Shown here: positions 63,036 through 64,000 of the stretch, in pieces
How positions within the stretch are numbered: the stretch's first letter is position 1
Layout: each line of letters begins with the position of its first letter
DNA from: Thiorhodococcus drewsii AZ1
Lineage (GTDB): Bacteria; Pseudomonadota; Gammaproteobacteria; Chromatiales; Chromatiaceae
NCBI RefSeq assembly: GCF_000224065.1
Contig: NZ_AFWT01000020.1
Coordinates: forward strand, 1-64,000
DNA length: 64,000 nucleotides
Direction: 5' to 3'
The notes under the pieces: model-generated
Databases searched by the model: none
What the model was told of the DNA's origin: nothing
What the model saw: the letters and a program-made list of their open reading frames with translations, nothing else
Made by a program: the position numbers and the translations under genes

Positions 63036-63887
63036 TCAGGCCGTCCCGGCCTTTCCGATCGCCGACTCGATCAAGTGCAGGAAGTCTTGCTCGTCACGGA
63101 CCTGGGCCACGTCCTCGGACGACACCGTATAACCATACGGACGTGCGATCGCCTCGTATCGAGGCACCCGCGAATGGAAGAGACGCGGAAAGACCCAGCG
63201 CGTGAAGTCGTTCGGATCGATTTCGGCGACATAGTCGAGCGACTTGAGGGCGAGATAATCCTTGACGGCGGCCTGAAGGAACTCGCGACGATAGTAAAGC
63301 GGCTTAGGGTCGGCCTGCGCACGCTGGATGAGCTTGATTTCGTCCGCCTCCGGCACCCGGATATAGAGTATCAAGCTGTGCTTGGCGAGCATCTCGATGA
63401 CCCTTGGCTCGTCGAGCTCGCACAGACTGCCGCCCACATCATTGACCAGATGGGCATAGCTGTAGATGTCCTGCGCCTTGCGCACGAAATCAGGGAGATC
63501 GAGCATGGCGGCGATCTCGGCCTCGCGATAGAGCGCCTGACGCCGGTTGAACTCGTCCAGCGGCAGGCCGCCCTGCTCCGGATTGCCGAGCTTGCCGATG
63601 AAACTCAGCACGGGCCCCAAATCGGTGACCTTGATATTGTTGCGGATTGCGATCCAGTCCCGACGCAGTAGTTCGCGCAGGAAGGGCTCGCGCATCGCCT
63701 GGGCCTTGATGAGGTCGAGGATCGGCTCATCCAGATAGCGGGTGCCGATCCGGTAGTCCCCCGAATAGTGGAACCAGTCGTTGCGACGCAGCATCGCCGA
63801 CAGATAAGTCTTGCCCACCCCGGACATGCCGAGCAGGGTCACGCATTTGTGCTTCCAGGCGCGGAATTCGTCGACCGAGAACTTCAA
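63036..63887 (-). CDS. P-loop ATP/GTP-binding protein of unknown role
   Basis: A 283-residue cytoplasmic protein with Walker A GMSGVGKTYLSAML (residues 20-33) and a following HYSGDYRIGTRYLDEP. Further patterns: NNIKVTDLGPVLSFIGKLG, DFVRKAQDIYSYAHLVNDVGGSLCELDEP, LILYIRVPEADEIKLIQRAQ and PNDFTRWVFPRLFHSRVPRYE. The central aspartate/asparagine-rich motif and the late polar segment resemble kinases acting on small molecules. Start TTG 63887 has GGAG 10-13 bases upstream. I do not recognise a named family. Confidence 0.7.
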   Translation of the reverse strand: MKFSVDEFRAWKHKCVTLLGMSGVGKTYLSAMLRRNDWFHYSGDYRIGTRYLDEPILDLIKAQAMREPFLRELLRRDWIAIRNNIKVTDLGPVLSFIGKLGNPEQGGLPLDEFNRRQALYREAEIAAMLDLPDFVRKAQDIYSYAHLVNDVGGSLCELDEPRVIEMLAKHSLILYIRVPEADEIKLIQRAQADPKPLYYRREFLQAAVKDYLALKSLDYVAEIDPNDFTRWVFPRLFHSRVPRYEAIARPYGYTVSSEDVAQVRDEQDFLHLIESAIGKAGTA

Positions 63888-64000
63888 GGATCAGGACTCC
63901 ATTAGGCGATGATTGGGATGCCGGACAAACGACCGTGAACCTCGACCGACAGTTGCCGAGCACACCGGGACCAGCCAACCCGAGAAGGATTGATGGTAAT
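63888..64000. other. Right-edge segment, no feature recognised
   Basis: Short stretch before the window edge. It holds the ribosome-binding site of the 63887 gene; no other feature can be supported. Confidence 0.5.

Overview
The window is GC-rich, densely coding gammaproteobacterial DNA. It most likely comes from a purple sulfur bacterium (Chromatiaceae, Allochromatium/Thiocystis-like). This rests on a cytoplasmic SoeABC sulfite-oxidising complex, a biliverdin phytochrome with its heme oxygenase, and a chromosomal background typical of Gammaproteobacteria (rdgC, radA, mutS, mrcB, xerD-dsbC, yajQ, trhP). The genus is inferred, not proven. No rRNA, tRNA or CRISPR array was seen.

Layout. Positions 1-300 hold the damaged end of an IS3-type element that abuts a small membrane-protein ORF. 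Positions 750-5424 carry a divergent heme oxygenase / bacteriophytochrome hybrid kinase pair. Positions 5602-11532 are the most interesting block. It is a minus-strand run consisting of a P1B-type ATPase with SC in place of CPC, four small glycine-zipper membrane proteins with Pro/Gly/Tyr/Gln-rich tails, and an HMA-like protein with a hydrophobic tail. A second HMA-like gene is divergent. Two good Fur-box candidates lie in the divergent promoter, and an IS256-type transposase remnant sits inside the run. The set matches the logic of ferrosome (fez) iron-storage-organelle loci. Next come an LbtU-type siderophore porin (12120-13382) and an orphan zinc-binding ZnuA (13651-14592) behind a perfect Zur-box palindrome, so the region is a metal-homeostasis island.

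Positions 14616-18444 encode a D-ribulokinase-like FGGY kinase and two UDP-sugar enzymes (TviB-like dehydrogenase, CapI-like epimerase). Positions 18550-33510 hold rdgC, a translationally coupled solute-binding protein / hybrid histidine kinase pair, a CorC/HlyC transporter, radA, an SRPBCC protein, a J-domain membrane protein, a YoaA/DinG helicase, and PBP1b coupled to a TPR lipoprotein. An AT-richer island at 33900-35100 carries a VPxPA-CTERM-type secreted protein.

Positions 35101-40846 contain a YadGH-type ABC exporter, a LEA-2 lipoprotein, a TSUP transporter, an RMD1/DUF155 protein, an unknown protein and a DUF4892-OmpA protein. Positions 41009-50398 contain mutS, a PP2C phosphatase, dsbC, yajQ, xerD, ogt, a YcgN-like protein, trhP and a ChaN-PDZ lipoprotein. 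An M1-type peptidase is divergent from the latter. Positions 52893-55922 hold a compact BY-kinase-like / Wzz-like / FG-GAP trio that suggests polysaccharide export. Positions 56094-60849 are soeCBA. The window ends with a small orphan gene that has its own promoter and terminator, a MetA-type homoserine acyltransferase and a P-loop protein of unknown role.

A recurrent feature is heptanucleotide tandem arrays of the form CCAGCNN just after stop codons (13411-13542, 25541-25598, 43587-43673). Each array is internally uniform, but the unit differs between arrays.
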